In this document: positions 7,911 through 16,685 of the stretch, piece by piece | Position numbering within the stretch: the first letter of the stretch is position 1 | Layout: each line of letters starts with the position of its first letter | From: Microbispora corallina | GTDB taxonomy: Bacteria > Actinomycetota > Actinomycetes > Streptosporangiales > Streptosporangiaceae | Length of the DNA stretch: 64,000 nt | Assembly: GCF_016863035.1 (NCBI RefSeq) | Contig: NZ_BOOC01000033.1 | Coordinates: 94,553-158,552, forward strand | Direction: 5' to 3' | Translations under genes and position numbers: made by a program | Notes under the pieces: model-generated | What the model saw: only the letters and a program-made list of their open reading frames with translations | What the model was told of the DNA's origin: nothing | The model's database searches: none

Positions 7911-9194
7911 TCACTCGAAGCGGAGGGCTTCGATCGGCCGCAGCTTGGCGGCGCGGTTGGCCGGATAACTCCCGAAGAACAGGCCGATCGCCACCGAGAC
8001 GCCGAGCGCCAATGCGATCGAGGCCGGGACGATCACCGGCTGGACGCCCGCGATCGTGAACTGGGCGCCGATCACCGCGATGAGCACGCCGAGCAGGCCG
8101 CCGACGAGGCTGAGCATCGTGGCCTCGGCGAGGAACTGCCCGAGGATGGCGCCCCGCGGCGCCCCGATGGCCTTGCGGATGCCGATCTCCCGGGTCCGCT
8201 CGGTCACCGTGACCAGCATGATGTTGGTGATCCCGATGCCGCCCACCAGGAGGCTGATCGCGGCCACGGCCCCGAGCAGCACGGTGAACGTGCCGGTCGC
8301 CGCGCTCACCGTCTCCTGCAGGGTGGCCTGGTTGAGGATGCGGAAGTCGGCGGCGGCCGTCCCGGTGACGCCGTGCCGCTGGTCGAGCACCTGCGTCACC
8401 TCGGCCTGGGCGGTGTCGACGGTGTCGGCGCTCTTGGCCTGGACGAGGATCTGGCCCAGCGGGCCGAACCCGGTCAGGCTCTGCTGCACGGCCGGCAGCG
8501 GCGCGATCGCCACGTCGTCGGCGTCCTGGAACCCCGACGACCCGGCCTCCTTGAGCACTCCGACGACCGTGAACGGCACGCCCGACACGTTGATCTGCTT
8601 GCCGACCGGGTTCACCGTGCCGAACAGGTCCTGGGCCACGGTGTGCCCGATGACCACGACCTTCCTGGCGGCCAGGACGTCGTCGTTGAAGAAGTACGTC
8701 CCGGCGGCGACGGGCTTGTTCGACGCCTCGAAGTAGCTGGGGTAGGTGCCGACGAGCTGCTGGATCGAGTGGCTCGCGCCCTCGTACGTCGCGGTCTGGG
8801 CCTGGGCGGTCACGACCGGGGAGACGCTCTTGACCGAGGGGGCCTCCGCCGGGTCGGCGAGCGCCCGGGCGTCCTCCACGGTCAGGTCCTTGGCCTGGGT
8901 CCGGGGACCCGACCCCTGGCCGCCCTGCCCGCCGCCGCCCCCGCCGAACAGCCGGGCGAACCCTCCCCCGCCGCCTCCGCCGCCTCCGCCCGCGGTGGAC
9001 GGCATGACGGTCAGGGAGTTGGCGCCGAGCCGCTGGATGTTCTGCTGGATCTGCTGCGAGGAGCCCTGGCCCACGGCGACCAGGAGGATCACCGCGGCGA
9101 CCCCGATCAGGATGCCGAGCATGGTCAGCGCGCTGCGCATCTTGTTGGCGGCCAGGCCCCGGAGGGCGAACCGCAGGACCTCGGCGGCGTTCAC
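7911..9194 (-). CDS. MacB/FtsX-like ABC transporter permease
   Basis: 427 residues. Architecture of MacB permeases: N-terminal helix in LRGLAANKMRSALTMLGILI, a large extracytoplasmic domain with QIQQNIQRLGANSLTVMPS and VVGVLKEAG, and the three C-terminal FtsX helices with the conserved cytoplasmic ERTREIGIRKAIGAPRGAIL and AAKLRPIEALRFE end. A run of ten glycines and a second GGGGGG run sit in the outer domain. The GTG start overlaps the ATPase stop by 4 bases. With the ATPase and the HlyD-like protein it should form a mechanotransmission-type complex acting on extracytoplasmic substrates; substrate unknown. Confidence 0.92.
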   Translation of the reverse strand: MNAAEVLRFALRGLAANKMRSALTMLGILIGVAAVILLVAVGQGSSQQIQQNIQRLGANSLTVMPSTAGGGGGGGGGGFARLFGGGGGGQGGQGSGPRTQAKDLTVEDARALADPAEAPSVKSVSPVVTAQAQTATYEGASHSIQQLVGTYPSYFEASNKPVAAGTYFFNDDVLAARKVVVIGHTVAQDLFGTVNPVGKQINVSGVPFTVVGVLKEAGSSGFQDADDVAIAPLPAVQQSLTGFGPLGQILVQAKSADTVDTAQAEVTQVLDQRHGVTGTAAADFRILNQATLQETVSAATGTFTVLLGAVAAISLLVGGIGITNIMLVTVTERTREIGIRKAIGAPRGAILGQFLAEATMLSLVGGLLGVLIAVIGAQFTIAGVQPVIVPASIALALGVSVAIGLFFGSYPANRAAKLRPIEALRFE

Positions 9195-9931
9195 GACGCC
9201 ACCCCGGCGAGCCGCGGCGGCAGCCCGGTCACGGGCGCGGTGCGGGCGTCCTCGACCACCTGGCCGTCCATGAGGCGGACGACCCGCTTGGCGTGCGCCG
9301 CGACCTCCTCCTCGTGGGTGATGACGACGAGGGTCCGGCCGCTCGCGCTGAGCCGGTCGAAGATGGTCATGATGTCCTCGCTGGACTTGCTGTCGAGGGC
9401 GCCCGTGGGCTCGTCGGCGAGCAGCAGGGTCGGCGCCGTGACGAGTGCCCGGGCCACGGCGACCCGCTGCTGCTGGCCGCCGGACAGCTCGTTGGGCTGG
9501 TGGCCGACCCGCTCGGCCAGCCCCACCCGGTCGAGCGCGGCCAGCGCCCGCCTGCGCCGCTCGGCCGCCTTCACACCCCCGTACGCCAGGGGGAGCTCGA
9601 CGTTGGCGAGGGCGCTCATGCGGGGGATCAGGTTGAACGACTGGAAGACGAACCCGACCTTGCGGTTGCGCAGGATCGCCAGCTGGAACTCGTCGAGCGC
9701 GCCGACGTCGGTGCCGTCGAGCAGGTAGCGGCCGGACGACGGCACGTCGAGGCAGCCGATGATGTTCATCAGCGTCGACTTGCCGGAGCCGGAGGCGCCC
9801 ATGATGGCCACGTAGTCCCCGGTCTCGACGGTCAGCGAGACCCCGCGCAGCGCGCGGACGGTCGTCTCCCCCTCGCCGTACACCTTCGCGACCTGCCGGA
9901 GGTCGAGGACCGGGGTCCGCCGGGCGCTCAT
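9191..9931 (-). CDS. MacB-type ABC transporter ATP-binding protein
   Basis: 246 residues, the usual size for the LolD/MacB ATPase group. Walker A GASGSGKSTLMNII, Q-loop QSFNLIPRMS, signature LSGGQQQRVAVARAL, Walker B LLLADEPTGALDS and switch His in VVITHEE are all intact. The MxxIG-LDVPSSG pattern after Walker A is typical of the family. The ATG start overlaps the adaptor stop by 4 bases (ATGA) and its own stop overlaps the permease start. It powers the neighbouring permease. Confidence 0.95.
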   Translation of the reverse strand: MSARRTPVLDLRQVAKVYGEGETTVRALRGVSLTVETGDYVAIMGASGSGKSTLMNIIGCLDVPSSGRYLLDGTDVGALDEFQLAILRNRKVGFVFQSFNLIPRMSALANVELPLAYGGVKAAERRRRALAALDRVGLAERVGHQPNELSGGQQQRVAVARALVTAPTLLLADEPTGALDSKSSEDIMTIFDRLSASGRTLVVITHEEEVAAHAKRVVRLMDGQVVEDARTAPVTGLPPRLAGVAS

Positions 9932-11097
9932 CTCGCGCCCCTGCCGCCGCCACCGCCGCCGCCGAAGTTGCGGCCCAGCCCGCCCCCGCCTCCTCCGGGG
10001 AACGGGAACCCGCCCGTGCCGCCGGTCGTCGTGGGTAGCGGACGCACCACCTGGTCGCCCTCGTCGAGGCCCGACGTGATCTCGGTGGTGGTGTCGCCCT
10101 TGACGCCGACCTGCACCCTGCGCACGACCTGCCTGCCGTTCTCCAGCACGGTCACCGTGCTCTGGCCGCCCGCGGTCGTGACCGTCGAGGTCGGCACGGT
10201 CAGCACGTCGTCGGCCCGGTCGACCGTCACCTGGACGCTCGCCGTCTGGCCGAGCCGCACGGTCGACGGGACGCCGGTCAGCGAGATCGTGACCGCGTAC
10301 TGGACGACGTTGTTGTTCGTCTGGGGCTGGGGGTCGATCACGGTGACCTTGCCGTCCGCGGTGACGCCGGTGAGGGCGTCGAACGTCACGGTCGCCGCCT
10401 GGCCCACCTTGAGCCGGGTGACGTCGGCCTCGGTGAAGTCGCCGACGATCTGCAGCCGGGACGGGTCGGCGAGCTGGATGAAGCCGCCGGACGCCGTGCT
10501 CTGCGAGCCGCTCTGGGACGACCCGCCGCCCTGGGAGCCGCCGCTGCCCGACCCGCCGCCGGACGCACCGCCGGACGCACCGCCGGAGCCGTTCGAGGAG
10601 CCGCCCTCCGAGCCGTTCACCGCGGTGACGACCCCGGCGAACGGCGCCTTGATCACGGTGCCGGTCACGGCCCGCTCGGCGGCGCGGTAGGAGTTGCGGG
10701 CGCTGATGTACTGCGAGTAGCCCGAGGCGGTCGAGGTGTCCGCGTCGGAGGCGGCGTCGAAGCTCGCCTTCGCGGCGTCGAGGTTCTCCTGCGCCGTCGT
10801 GTCGTCGAGACGGGCGAGCACCTGGCCCTTCTTGACCTTGTCCCCGGCCTTCACCTTGACGGACTCGACCGTTCCGCTCGTCCCGAAGTCGAGCGCGCGG
10901 GTGCGGGCGCTCTCCACCGAGCCGGAGGCCGAGACCGAGGCCAGGACGGTTCCCCGGGTGACGCGGGACGTCAGCGGCGACGCGTCGGCCGAGGAGTCGC
11001 CCCCGAGGGACGCCCAGGCCGCCGCGATCCCGCCCAGCAGGAGCACCAGCAGGACGCCGTTGATCAACAGCGTCCTGCGCTTCGTCGACAGCTTCAC
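9928..11097 (-). CDS. HlyD-family adaptor of the MacB-like exporter
   Basis: 389 residues. One N-terminal membrane helix (about 9-29), a barrel-sandwich half with VKVKAGDKVKKGQVLARLDD, a short helical hairpin, the second half (TVIKAPFAGVVTAV), a beta-barrel segment (LQIVGDFTEADVTRLKVGQ) and a C-terminal domain ending in GGGGGGRGAR. A Gly/Ser-rich insert of about 50 residues interrupts the lipoyl region after VVTAVNGSEG. GTG at 11097 is preferred because AGGG lies nine bases upstream; a TTG at 11115 is possible. It is the first gene of the leftward operon ending at 4543. Confidence 0.88.
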   Translation of the reverse strand: MKLSTKRRTLLINGVLLVLLLGGIAAAWASLGGDSSADASPLTSRVTRGTVLASVSASGSVESARTRALDFGTSGTVESVKVKAGDKVKKGQVLARLDDTTAQENLDAAKASFDAASDADTSTASGYSQYISARNSYRAAERAVTGTVIKAPFAGVVTAVNGSEGGSSNGSGGASGGASGGGSGSGGSQGGGSSQSGSQSTASGGFIQLADPSRLQIVGDFTEADVTRLKVGQAATVTFDALTGVTADGKVTVIDPQPQTNNNVVQYAVTISLTGVPSTVRLGQTASVQVTVDRADDVLTVPTSTVTTAGGQSTVTVLENGRQVVRRVQVGVKGDTTTEITSGLDEGDQVVRPLPTTTGGTGGFPFPGGGGGGLGRNFGGGGGGGRGAR

Positions 11098-11232
11098 GAC
11101 GACGAACCCTGGCAAACAGCGCTTCGGGCAACCTCGGCCGTTGCTGAGGGTTTGCTGGCAGTCGTCGTATCCACAGTCAACTCTCAGGTTCGGCCAAGGC
11201 GGCGGTGACGTGGCGTCAGCAGGATGTCCGCC
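11098..11232. promoter_or_regulatory. Divergent intergenic region with OmpR-like direct repeat
   Basis: Shared upstream region of the leftward exporter operon and the rightward second adaptor. It contains TTGCTG at 11141-11146 and again at 11152-11157, an 11-base spacing as used by OmpR-family regulators, plus GGCAAACAGC at 11111-11120 in the opposite orientation. No convincing -35/-10 pair stands out. A binding site for one of the two local response regulators is inferred. Confidence 0.35.
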
Positions 11233-13233
11233 ATGAGCTCGATGACTCCCGTCCGCGTGGGGGGACTGGCGCTGGCCGCGGTCGTCGTCGCGAGCGTGGT
11301 CGCGGTCACGACCGCGGGCGGCTCGCCGGCGGTCGCCCCCGTGTCCCTCGCGGCCGCCGCGCGCGGCACGGTCACGTCGTACGTCTCGGCCGCCGGCAAC
11401 ACGGTCGACGACGGCGTGCGGGACCTCGCGTTCGGCGCGGAGGGCACGGTCGAGAAGGTGTACGTCAAGCCCGGGGACAAGGTCGAGAAGGGCCAGGTCC
11501 TCGCCCGCGTCGACGACACCGTCGCCCGCGAGGACTACGACGCCGCCAAGGCCGCCCTCGCCGCCGCCCAGGAGACCCTCGACAACGTACGGAACGGCGT
11601 CGCGGTGCCCGCCGGATCCGGGGGCACGTCCGGCGCAGGCGGATCGGGCGGTTCCTCTGCGGGCGGCGGGACCGGCGGCTCGGGCGGCGGTTCCGGCGCG
11701 CGCGGCGGATCGGGCGGCTTCTCCGGAGGAGGCGGGGGTGCCGGGGGCTCGTCCGGGGCAGGCGGCTCGGGCGGCGCCGGCGGCGGCTCAGGTGCGGGCG
11801 GCGGTTCCGGCGCGGGCGGCTCAGGCGGTGGTTCTGGGGCAGGCGGTTCGGGTGGCGGTGCCGGGGGGTCGCAGCCGCAGTGCCCGACCTCCTCGGCCCG
11901 GCCGACACCGCGGCCGACGGCCCAGCCCACGACACGGCCCAGCACAGGGCCCACGGCACACCCCTCGCCGTCGCCCACCGGCATGGTCCCCGGAGGATCC
12001 GGCGCCGGCGCGCAGCCCGCGAGCCTGACGGCGCCCGCCGTGGCACTCCCGGCGGCGACGCCGTCCGGGGCCGGCGCGACGACCGCGGCCCTCGCCGATC
12101 CTCCGTTCACGACCGGAGGGACCTCGGCGAACGTGGCGCTCGTCGCGTACGCGACCACGGTGACCGGGACGACGCCCGCGACCCCGCCCACGTCGCCCCG
12201 GCCGACAGCGGAGCCCACGGCGACCCCCCGGCCGACCCCGCACCCGACCGCGTCCCCCAGCCCGGAGCCGACCCCGGCCCCCGGCGGGTCGCACGGCCAC
12301 GGGCACGGGCACGGTCACGGCAAGCCGCACCATCCGGCGCCCACCCCGACGGTCACGGTCAGCGTGTCGATCCCGCCGACCGCTCCCACGCCCACCGCCT
12401 CCCCCACGCCGACCCCCCGCCCGTCGTCCACCGCCTGCGCCCCCCAAGGCTCGCAGGGCTCACAGGGTTCCCAGGGCCAGGGCGGCCAGGGAGGCCGGGG
12501 CGCCGGAGCGGGCCAGGGCTTCGGCGGACGCGGCGGCCAGGGCGGCCAAGGGGGTCAGGGCAGCGGCGGCGGCCGGCAGCTCACGGAGGCGGAGGCCGAG
12601 GCGCAGGTCAGCAAGGCCACCACCGACCTGGGCGACGCGAAGGACGCGCTCGCGGGCGTGAAGATCAAGGCGCCCGCGGACGGCACCGTGCTGACCGTCG
12701 CGGGCACCGTCGGCACCCACTACACGTCCGGGACGTTCATCACCCTCGGAGACCTCTCCGACCTGGAGGTCCAGGCCATGTTCACCGAGTCGGACGTCGG
12801 CGTGCTCAAGCTGGGCCAGAAGGCCACGATCACGTTCGCCACCCAGCCGGGCCAGACGTACGCCGGCGAGGTCGCCCACATCGACCCGACGGCGACCACG
12901 AGCAGCCGGCTCGTCCGGTACGGCGTGACGATCAGCCTCGACAACCGGCCGGCCCGGCTGCTCCTCGGACAGAGCGCGAGCGTCTCCGTGCTCACGGGCG
13001 AGGCGTCCGGCGCGCTGTACGTGCCTGCGCAGGCGGTGCGGACGGCGGGCGACGGCACGACCACGGTGACGGTGCGCAGCGGCGGCGGTCAGGTCAGGCG
13101 GACGGTGAAGGTCGGCGTCCGCGGCGACCGCTACGTGGAGATCCTCAGCGGGCTCTCCGACGGCGACGAGGTCGTCCTCCCCGCGGACGCCGCCGGCGGC
13201 GGCTTCCCCCAGGAGGGCTTCCCGGGCGCCTGA
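11233..13233 (+). CDS. HlyD-like adaptor with very long low-complexity insert
   Basis: 666 residues. N-terminal helix (about 9-26), lipoyl half with VYVKPGDKVEKGQVLARVDD, helix AKAALAAAQETLDNV, then about 320 residues of low complexity: Gly/Ser/Ala-rich (DNA about 11617-11870), Pro/Thr-rich (11880-12440) with a histidine-rich HGHGHGHGHGKPHH block, and a Gly/Gln run (QGSQGSQGSQGQGGQGG). The second helix and lipoyl half follow (ALAGVKIKAPADGTVL), then barrel and C-terminal domains like the neighbouring adaptor. The insert replaces the tip of the alpha hairpin. ATG 11233 is chosen with AGCAGGA eight to nine bases upstream; ATG 11224 overlaps that site. It is divergent from the exporter operon and may serve the same exporter. 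Confidence 0.83.
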   Translation: MSSMTPVRVGGLALAAVVVASVVAVTTAGGSPAVAPVSLAAAARGTVTSYVSAAGNTVDDGVRDLAFGAEGTVEKVYVKPGDKVEKGQVLARVDDTVAREDYDAAKAALAAAQETLDNVRNGVAVPAGSGGTSGAGGSGGSSAGGGTGGSGGGSGARGGSGGFSGGGGGAGGSSGAGGSGGAGGGSGAGGGSGAGGSGGGSGAGGSGGGAGGSQPQCPTSSARPTPRPTAQPTTRPSTGPTAHPSPSPTGMVPGGSGAGAQPASLTAPAVALPAATPSGAGATTAALADPPFTTGGTSANVALVAYATTVTGTTPATPPTSPRPTAEPTATPRPTPHPTASPSPEPTPAPGGSHGHGHGHGHGKPHHPAPTPTVTVSVSIPPTAPTPTASPTPTPRPSSTACAPQGSQGSQGSQGQGGQGGRGAGAGQGFGGRGGQGGQGGQGSGGGRQLTEAEAEAQVSKATTDLGDAKDALAGVKIKAPADGTVLTVAGTVGTHYTSGTFITLGDLSDLEVQAMFTESDVGVLKLGQKATITFATQPGQTYAGEVAHIDPTATTSSRLVRYGVTISLDNRPARLLLGQSASVSVLTGEASGALYVPAQAVRTAGDGTTTVTVRSGGGQVRRTVKVGVRGDRYVEILSGLSDGDEVVLPADAAGGGFPQEGFPGA

Positions 13234-13275
13234 CGGTCCCTCGGCACGGGCCCGGCCGCCGGGAAGAGAGGGGGG

Positions 13276-14670
13276 TCAGGGCAGCGCTTCGGGACTGAGG
13301 GGGAGGACGACGCGGAAGGCCGCGCCCGCCCCCGGCTCGGACCGCACGCTCACCGTCCCGCCGTGAGCCCGTACGAGCGAGTCGACGATGGCGAGGCCCA
13401 GACCGGCGCCTCCCGAGGGCCGGGTCCGTGACGGGTCGGCGCGGTAGAACCGTTCGAACACCCGGGCGGCCTGCTCGGCCGTGAGCCCCGGTCCCTTGTC
13501 GGCGACCTCCAGGAAGGCCTGGTCTCCCTCGCTGCCCACCCGCACGGTGACCGGGGTGCCCTCGGGGGTGTGGGTGGTGGCGTTGCTCATCAGGTTGCCG
13601 ACCACCTGGCGCAGCCGCACCTCGTCGCCTGAGACGATCAGGGCGGTCTCCCCCTCGATGGTGAGGGAGACGTCGCGGTCGGGGCGGAGCGTCCGGGCGT
13701 CGTGGACGGCGTCGGCCGCGAGGGCCAGCAGGTCCACGGGCTGCCGGGCCAGCGGGCGCTGCTGGTCGAGCCGCGCGAGCAGCAGCAGGTCTTCGACGAG
13801 CAGGCCCATGCGGGCGGCCTCGCTCTCGATGCGGGACATCAGCCGGGTGGTGTCCGCGTCCGGCACCTGCCGGTGGAACTCGGCGAACCCCCGGATCGAC
13901 GTGAGCGGGGTCCGCAGCTCGTGCGAGGCGTCGGCGACGAACCGGCGCATCCTGGCCTCGGACTCCCTGGCGGCGGCCTCGGAGGCGGCCCGGGCGGCGA
14001 ACGCCGCCTCGATCTGGGCGAGCATCCCGTTGAGCGACCGGGCGAGCCGCCCGACCTCCGTACGCGGGTCGCGGTCGGGGATGCGGCTGCCGAGATGCCC
14101 CTGGGCGATGGCCTCCGCGGTCGCCTCGATCTCCGCGAGCGGCCGCAGGCTCCGCCGTACGATCACGACGCCGACGACGGCGAGCCCGGCCATGACCAGG
14201 CCGCCGCCGAGCAGTTCGATGAGCGCGAGCCGGGTGGTGATCTCCCGGACCGAGGCCATGTCGACGGCGACGACCACCGAGCCGAACCCGTCGATCGGCA
14301 CGACCCGGGCCCGCCAGAGCCCGTCTCCCGATGTGGCGGCGACGGTCCGGGGCTCGGTGGAGGTCACGGCCCCCGGCCCGGGACGGCCCTCGACGGCCAT
14401 TCCGGCCTGGGCGAGCAGCGTCCTGCCTGAGGTGTCGCGCACCTCCACGCGGCCGTCGGGCGGCACCCGCAGCCTGCCGAAGAACGCCGGGCCGCGCTCG
14501 AGCCTCATGGCGGCCTCGCGCGCCACCATGCCGACCTGCATGTCCACACGGGTGACCAGGTAGTCCCGCAGCACCGACACGCTGCCGACCCCGATGACCG
14601 CGAGGGCCACCGCGACCAGCGCGAGCATCGCCGCGCTGAGACGGATCCGCAGCGGCGTGCGTCCGGACAC
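13276..14670 (-). CDS. HAMP-domain sensor histidine kinase (second pair)
   Basis: 464 residues: membrane helices at about 11-31 and 155-177 flank a sensor domain of about 120 residues; HAMP follows; the phosphoacceptor box is DASHELRTPLTSIRG (near residue 246) and the ATPase has NLMSNATTHTPEG, VADKGPGLT and GAGLGLAI. It is paralogous to the kinase at 5.1-6.5 kb, most clearly in the cytoplasmic part, while the sensors differ. Three bases separate it from its regulator. It converges with the second adaptor gene. Confidence 0.93.
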   Translation of the reverse strand: MSGRTPLRIRLSAAMLALVAVALAVIGVGSVSVLRDYLVTRVDMQVGMVAREAAMRLERGPAFFGRLRVPPDGRVEVRDTSGRTLLAQAGMAVEGRPGPGAVTSTEPRTVAATSGDGLWRARVVPIDGFGSVVVAVDMASVREITTRLALIELLGGGLVMAGLAVVGVVIVRRSLRPLAEIEATAEAIAQGHLGSRIPDRDPRTEVGRLARSLNGMLAQIEAAFAARAASEAAARESEARMRRFVADASHELRTPLTSIRGFAEFHRQVPDADTTRLMSRIESEAARMGLLVEDLLLLARLDQQRPLARQPVDLLALAADAVHDARTLRPDRDVSLTIEGETALIVSGDEVRLRQVVGNLMSNATTHTPEGTPVTVRVGSEGDQAFLEVADKGPGLTAEQAARVFERFYRADPSRTRPSGGAGLGLAIVDSLVRAHGGTVSVRSEPGAGAAFRVVLPLSPEALP

Positions 14671-14673
14671 GGC

Positions 14674-15384
14674 CTACACGCCGGCCGGGGGCACCCGCAT
14701 GACGTATCCGACGCCGCGCAGCGTGTGGATGAGCCGGGGGTGGGTGTTGTCGAGCTTGCGGCGCAGCACCGACACGTACGACTCGACGATCCCGGCGTCG
14801 CCCCGGAAGTCGTAGTCCCACACATGGTCGAGGATCTGGGCCTTGGACAGCACCCGGCCGGCGTTCGCCATGAAGTAGCGCAGCAGCTTGAACTCGGTGG
14901 GCGACAGCGGGACCGCGGTGCCCGACCGCCAGACCTCGTGCGACTCCTCGTCCAGCTCGATGTCCGCGAACGTGAGGCGCGGCGGCGCGCCCAGCGGGTC
15001 CCCCGCCGTACGGCGCAGGACGGCGCGGATGCGCGCGACGACCTCCTCCAGGCTGAACGGCTTGGTGACGTAGTCGTCGCCGCCGAGGGTGAGCCCGCGG
15101 ATCTTGTCCTCGGTGGCGTCCCTGGCGGTGAGGAAGACGACGGGCGTGTGGGTGCCGCCCCCGCGCAGGCGGCGGACGATGTCGAACCCGTCCATGTCGG
15201 GCAGCATGACGTCGAGCACGATGAGGTCGGGCCGGTGGCGCTGCGCCGCCGACACCGCCTCGGTCCCGTTCGACGCGGTGGTGACCTCGAAACCGGCGTA
15301 TCGGAGACTGGCCGCGAGGAGCTCGAGGATGTTCGGCTCGTCCTCGACGATCAGCAGCCGGGCTTCGGCAGATTCAACGACCAT
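14674..15384 (-). CDS. OmpR-family response regulator (second pair)
   Basis: 236 residues: receiver with VEDEPN, LIVLDVMLPDMDGF, TARDA and VTKPFS, then a winged helix (SPTEFKLLRYFMANAGRVLS, YVSVLRRKLD). It shares long identical stretches with the first regulator, showing a duplication of the whole pair. Only 12 bases separate it from the stop of the preceding LhgO-like gene on the same strand, so it may be co-transcribed or have a promoter inside that gene. ATG start; no strong ribosome site is visible. Confidence 0.93.
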   Translation of the reverse strand: MVVESAEARLLIVEDEPNILELLAASLRYAGFEVTTASNGTEAVSAAQRHRPDLIVLDVMLPDMDGFDIVRRLRGGGTHTPVVFLTARDATEDKIRGLTLGGDDYVTKPFSLEEVVARIRAVLRRTAGDPLGAPPRLTFADIELDEESHEVWRSGTAVPLSPTEFKLLRYFMANAGRVLSKAQILDHVWDYDFRGDAGIVESYVSVLRRKLDNTHPRLIHTLRGVGYVMRVPPAGV

Positions 15385-15396
15385 GGCGGAAGCACT

Positions 15397-16587
15397 CTAG
15401 ATGCTTTTCGGTAAGGGAACTGTTAAGGCGATATGACGGGCTATGGCCAGACTTGAGGTGGCCGCCGGGGACGGGGCGTTCCGGACCAGGACGATCCTGC
15501 CGTGCACGTCGATCGCGAAGTCGTCGAGCAGCCGGCCGTCGCGCGCCACGGCCTGGGCCCGCACGCCGCCTCCGGTCCTCTCCAGGTCCGCCGCGGTCAG
15601 GGCCGGGACGTAGCGCCGGGCGGCCGACAGGAACGCGCTCCCCGCCACCGAGCCGTACACCTCCCGCACGCCGGTCCGCCAGTGGGCGGCCGCCATCCGC
15701 CGCGTCCCCGGCCAGCCGAGGATCCTGCGCAGATCGCGGGGCGAGACGTCGCGCCAGGTGTACCCCTCGAACGCGAGGGCGAGCACCGCGTTGGGGCCGA
15801 CGAGGACCTCGCCGTCGATCCGGCGGGTGAGATGGACGCCCAGGAACGGGTAACGGGGGTCGGGAACGGGATAGATGAGCCCGCGGACCAGGCTCTTGGC
15901 CGAGCCGGCCAGCCGGTGGTACTCCCCGCGGAAGGGCACGATCCGCACCTCGCCGGGGGTTCCGGCCAGCTCCGCCACCCGGTCGGTGCCGAGCCCGGCG
16001 CAGGAGATCAGGGTGTCGAAGCGGAACACCGTGCCGCCCGCCGCCACCTCGACGGCCCCGGCCCTCTCCCTGATCCCGCGCACCGGATGCGAGAGCCGTA
16101 CGGACCCGCCGGAGGCGGCCACATCGGCGGCGAGGCGGCGCGCGACGGCCGGGAAGTCGGTGATCGCGGTGCGCGGCGAGTGGACGGCGCCGACGCCGAC
16201 CGCGTCCGGCTCGATCTCGCGCAGGCCGAGCCCGTCGAGCTCCGCGATGCGGGGCACGCCGTTCTCCCTGGCCCGCGCTGCGATCCGGCGCAGCCCGGGC
16301 AGCTCGGCGCGCGACGAGGCCACGACGAGCTTGCCGACCTCGTCGTACGGCAGGCCGTGCTCGGCGCAGTACTCGCGCAGCATCGCGACGCCGTCCCGGC
16401 ACAGCGTGGCCTTCAGCGACCCGGGGGCGTAGTAGATCCCGGCGTGGACGACGCCGCTGTTGTGCCCGGTCTGGTGGGCCGCGACGCGGTCCTCCTTGTC
16501 GAGCACGGTGACCTCGGCGCCCGCCCGCGACATCTCCCGGGCGACGGCCAGGCCGAGGATCCCCGCGCCGACGATCCCGATCCTCAT
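15397..16587 (-). CDS. lhgO: L-2-hydroxyglutarate dehydrogenase/oxidase (LhgO-like)
   Basis: 396 residues, the normal family length. FAD-binding DAO fold: IGIVGAGILGLAVAREMSRAG at the N-terminus, VLDKED for the ribose, and the LhgO marker HQTGHNSGVVHAGIYYAPGS with the covalent-FAD-region histidines. RIVPFRGEYHRL and YPVPDPRYPFLGVHLT are also typical. The enzyme oxidises L-2-hydroxyglutarate to 2-oxoglutarate, passing electrons to oxygen or quinones, a metabolite-repair role. A longer frame upstream has no supported start. It is divergent from the LexA-box gene and reads toward the second two-component pair. Confidence 0.9.
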   Translation of the reverse strand: MRIGIVGAGILGLAVAREMSRAGAEVTVLDKEDRVAAHQTGHNSGVVHAGIYYAPGSLKATLCRDGVAMLREYCAEHGLPYDEVGKLVVASSRAELPGLRRIAARARENGVPRIAELDGLGLREIEPDAVGVGAVHSPRTAITDFPAVARRLAADVAASGGSVRLSHPVRGIRERAGAVEVAAGGTVFRFDTLISCAGLGTDRVAELAGTPGEVRIVPFRGEYHRLAGSAKSLVRGLIYPVPDPRYPFLGVHLTRRIDGEVLVGPNAVLALAFEGYTWRDVSPRDLRRILGWPGTRRMAAAHWRTGVREVYGSVAGSAFLSAARRYVPALTAADLERTGGGVRAQAVARDGRLLDDFAIDVHGRIVLVRNAPSPAATSSLAIARHIALTVPLPKSI

Positions 16588-16658
16588 GCGGGTACCGCCC
16601 GCGGCCGGTGGTGTCCCATGCCCGACATTGTGACGCAGCCGCCCCGATCCTCGGTGAT

Positions 16659-16672
16659 CGAACTTCTGTTCG
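16659..16672. promoter_or_regulatory. LexA (SOS) box
   Basis: CGAACTTCTGTTCG matches the Gram-positive/actinobacterial LexA operator CGAAC-N4-GTTCG exactly. It ends one base before the candidate -10 hexamer of the rightward gene, in the -35/-10 spacer, an ideal repression position. The site lies between two divergent genes, so the LhgO-like gene could also be affected. Confidence 0.75.
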
Positions 16673-16673
16673 G

Positions 16674-16679
16674 TATAGT
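16674..16679 (+). promoter_or_regulatory. -10 box TATAGT of a leaderless transcript
   Basis: TATAGT lies six bases before the GTG at 16686, so the transcript should start at or next to the start codon. No good -35 hexamer is visible. The LexA box sits immediately upstream. Confidence 0.55.
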
Positions 16680-16685
16680 CGCGGC

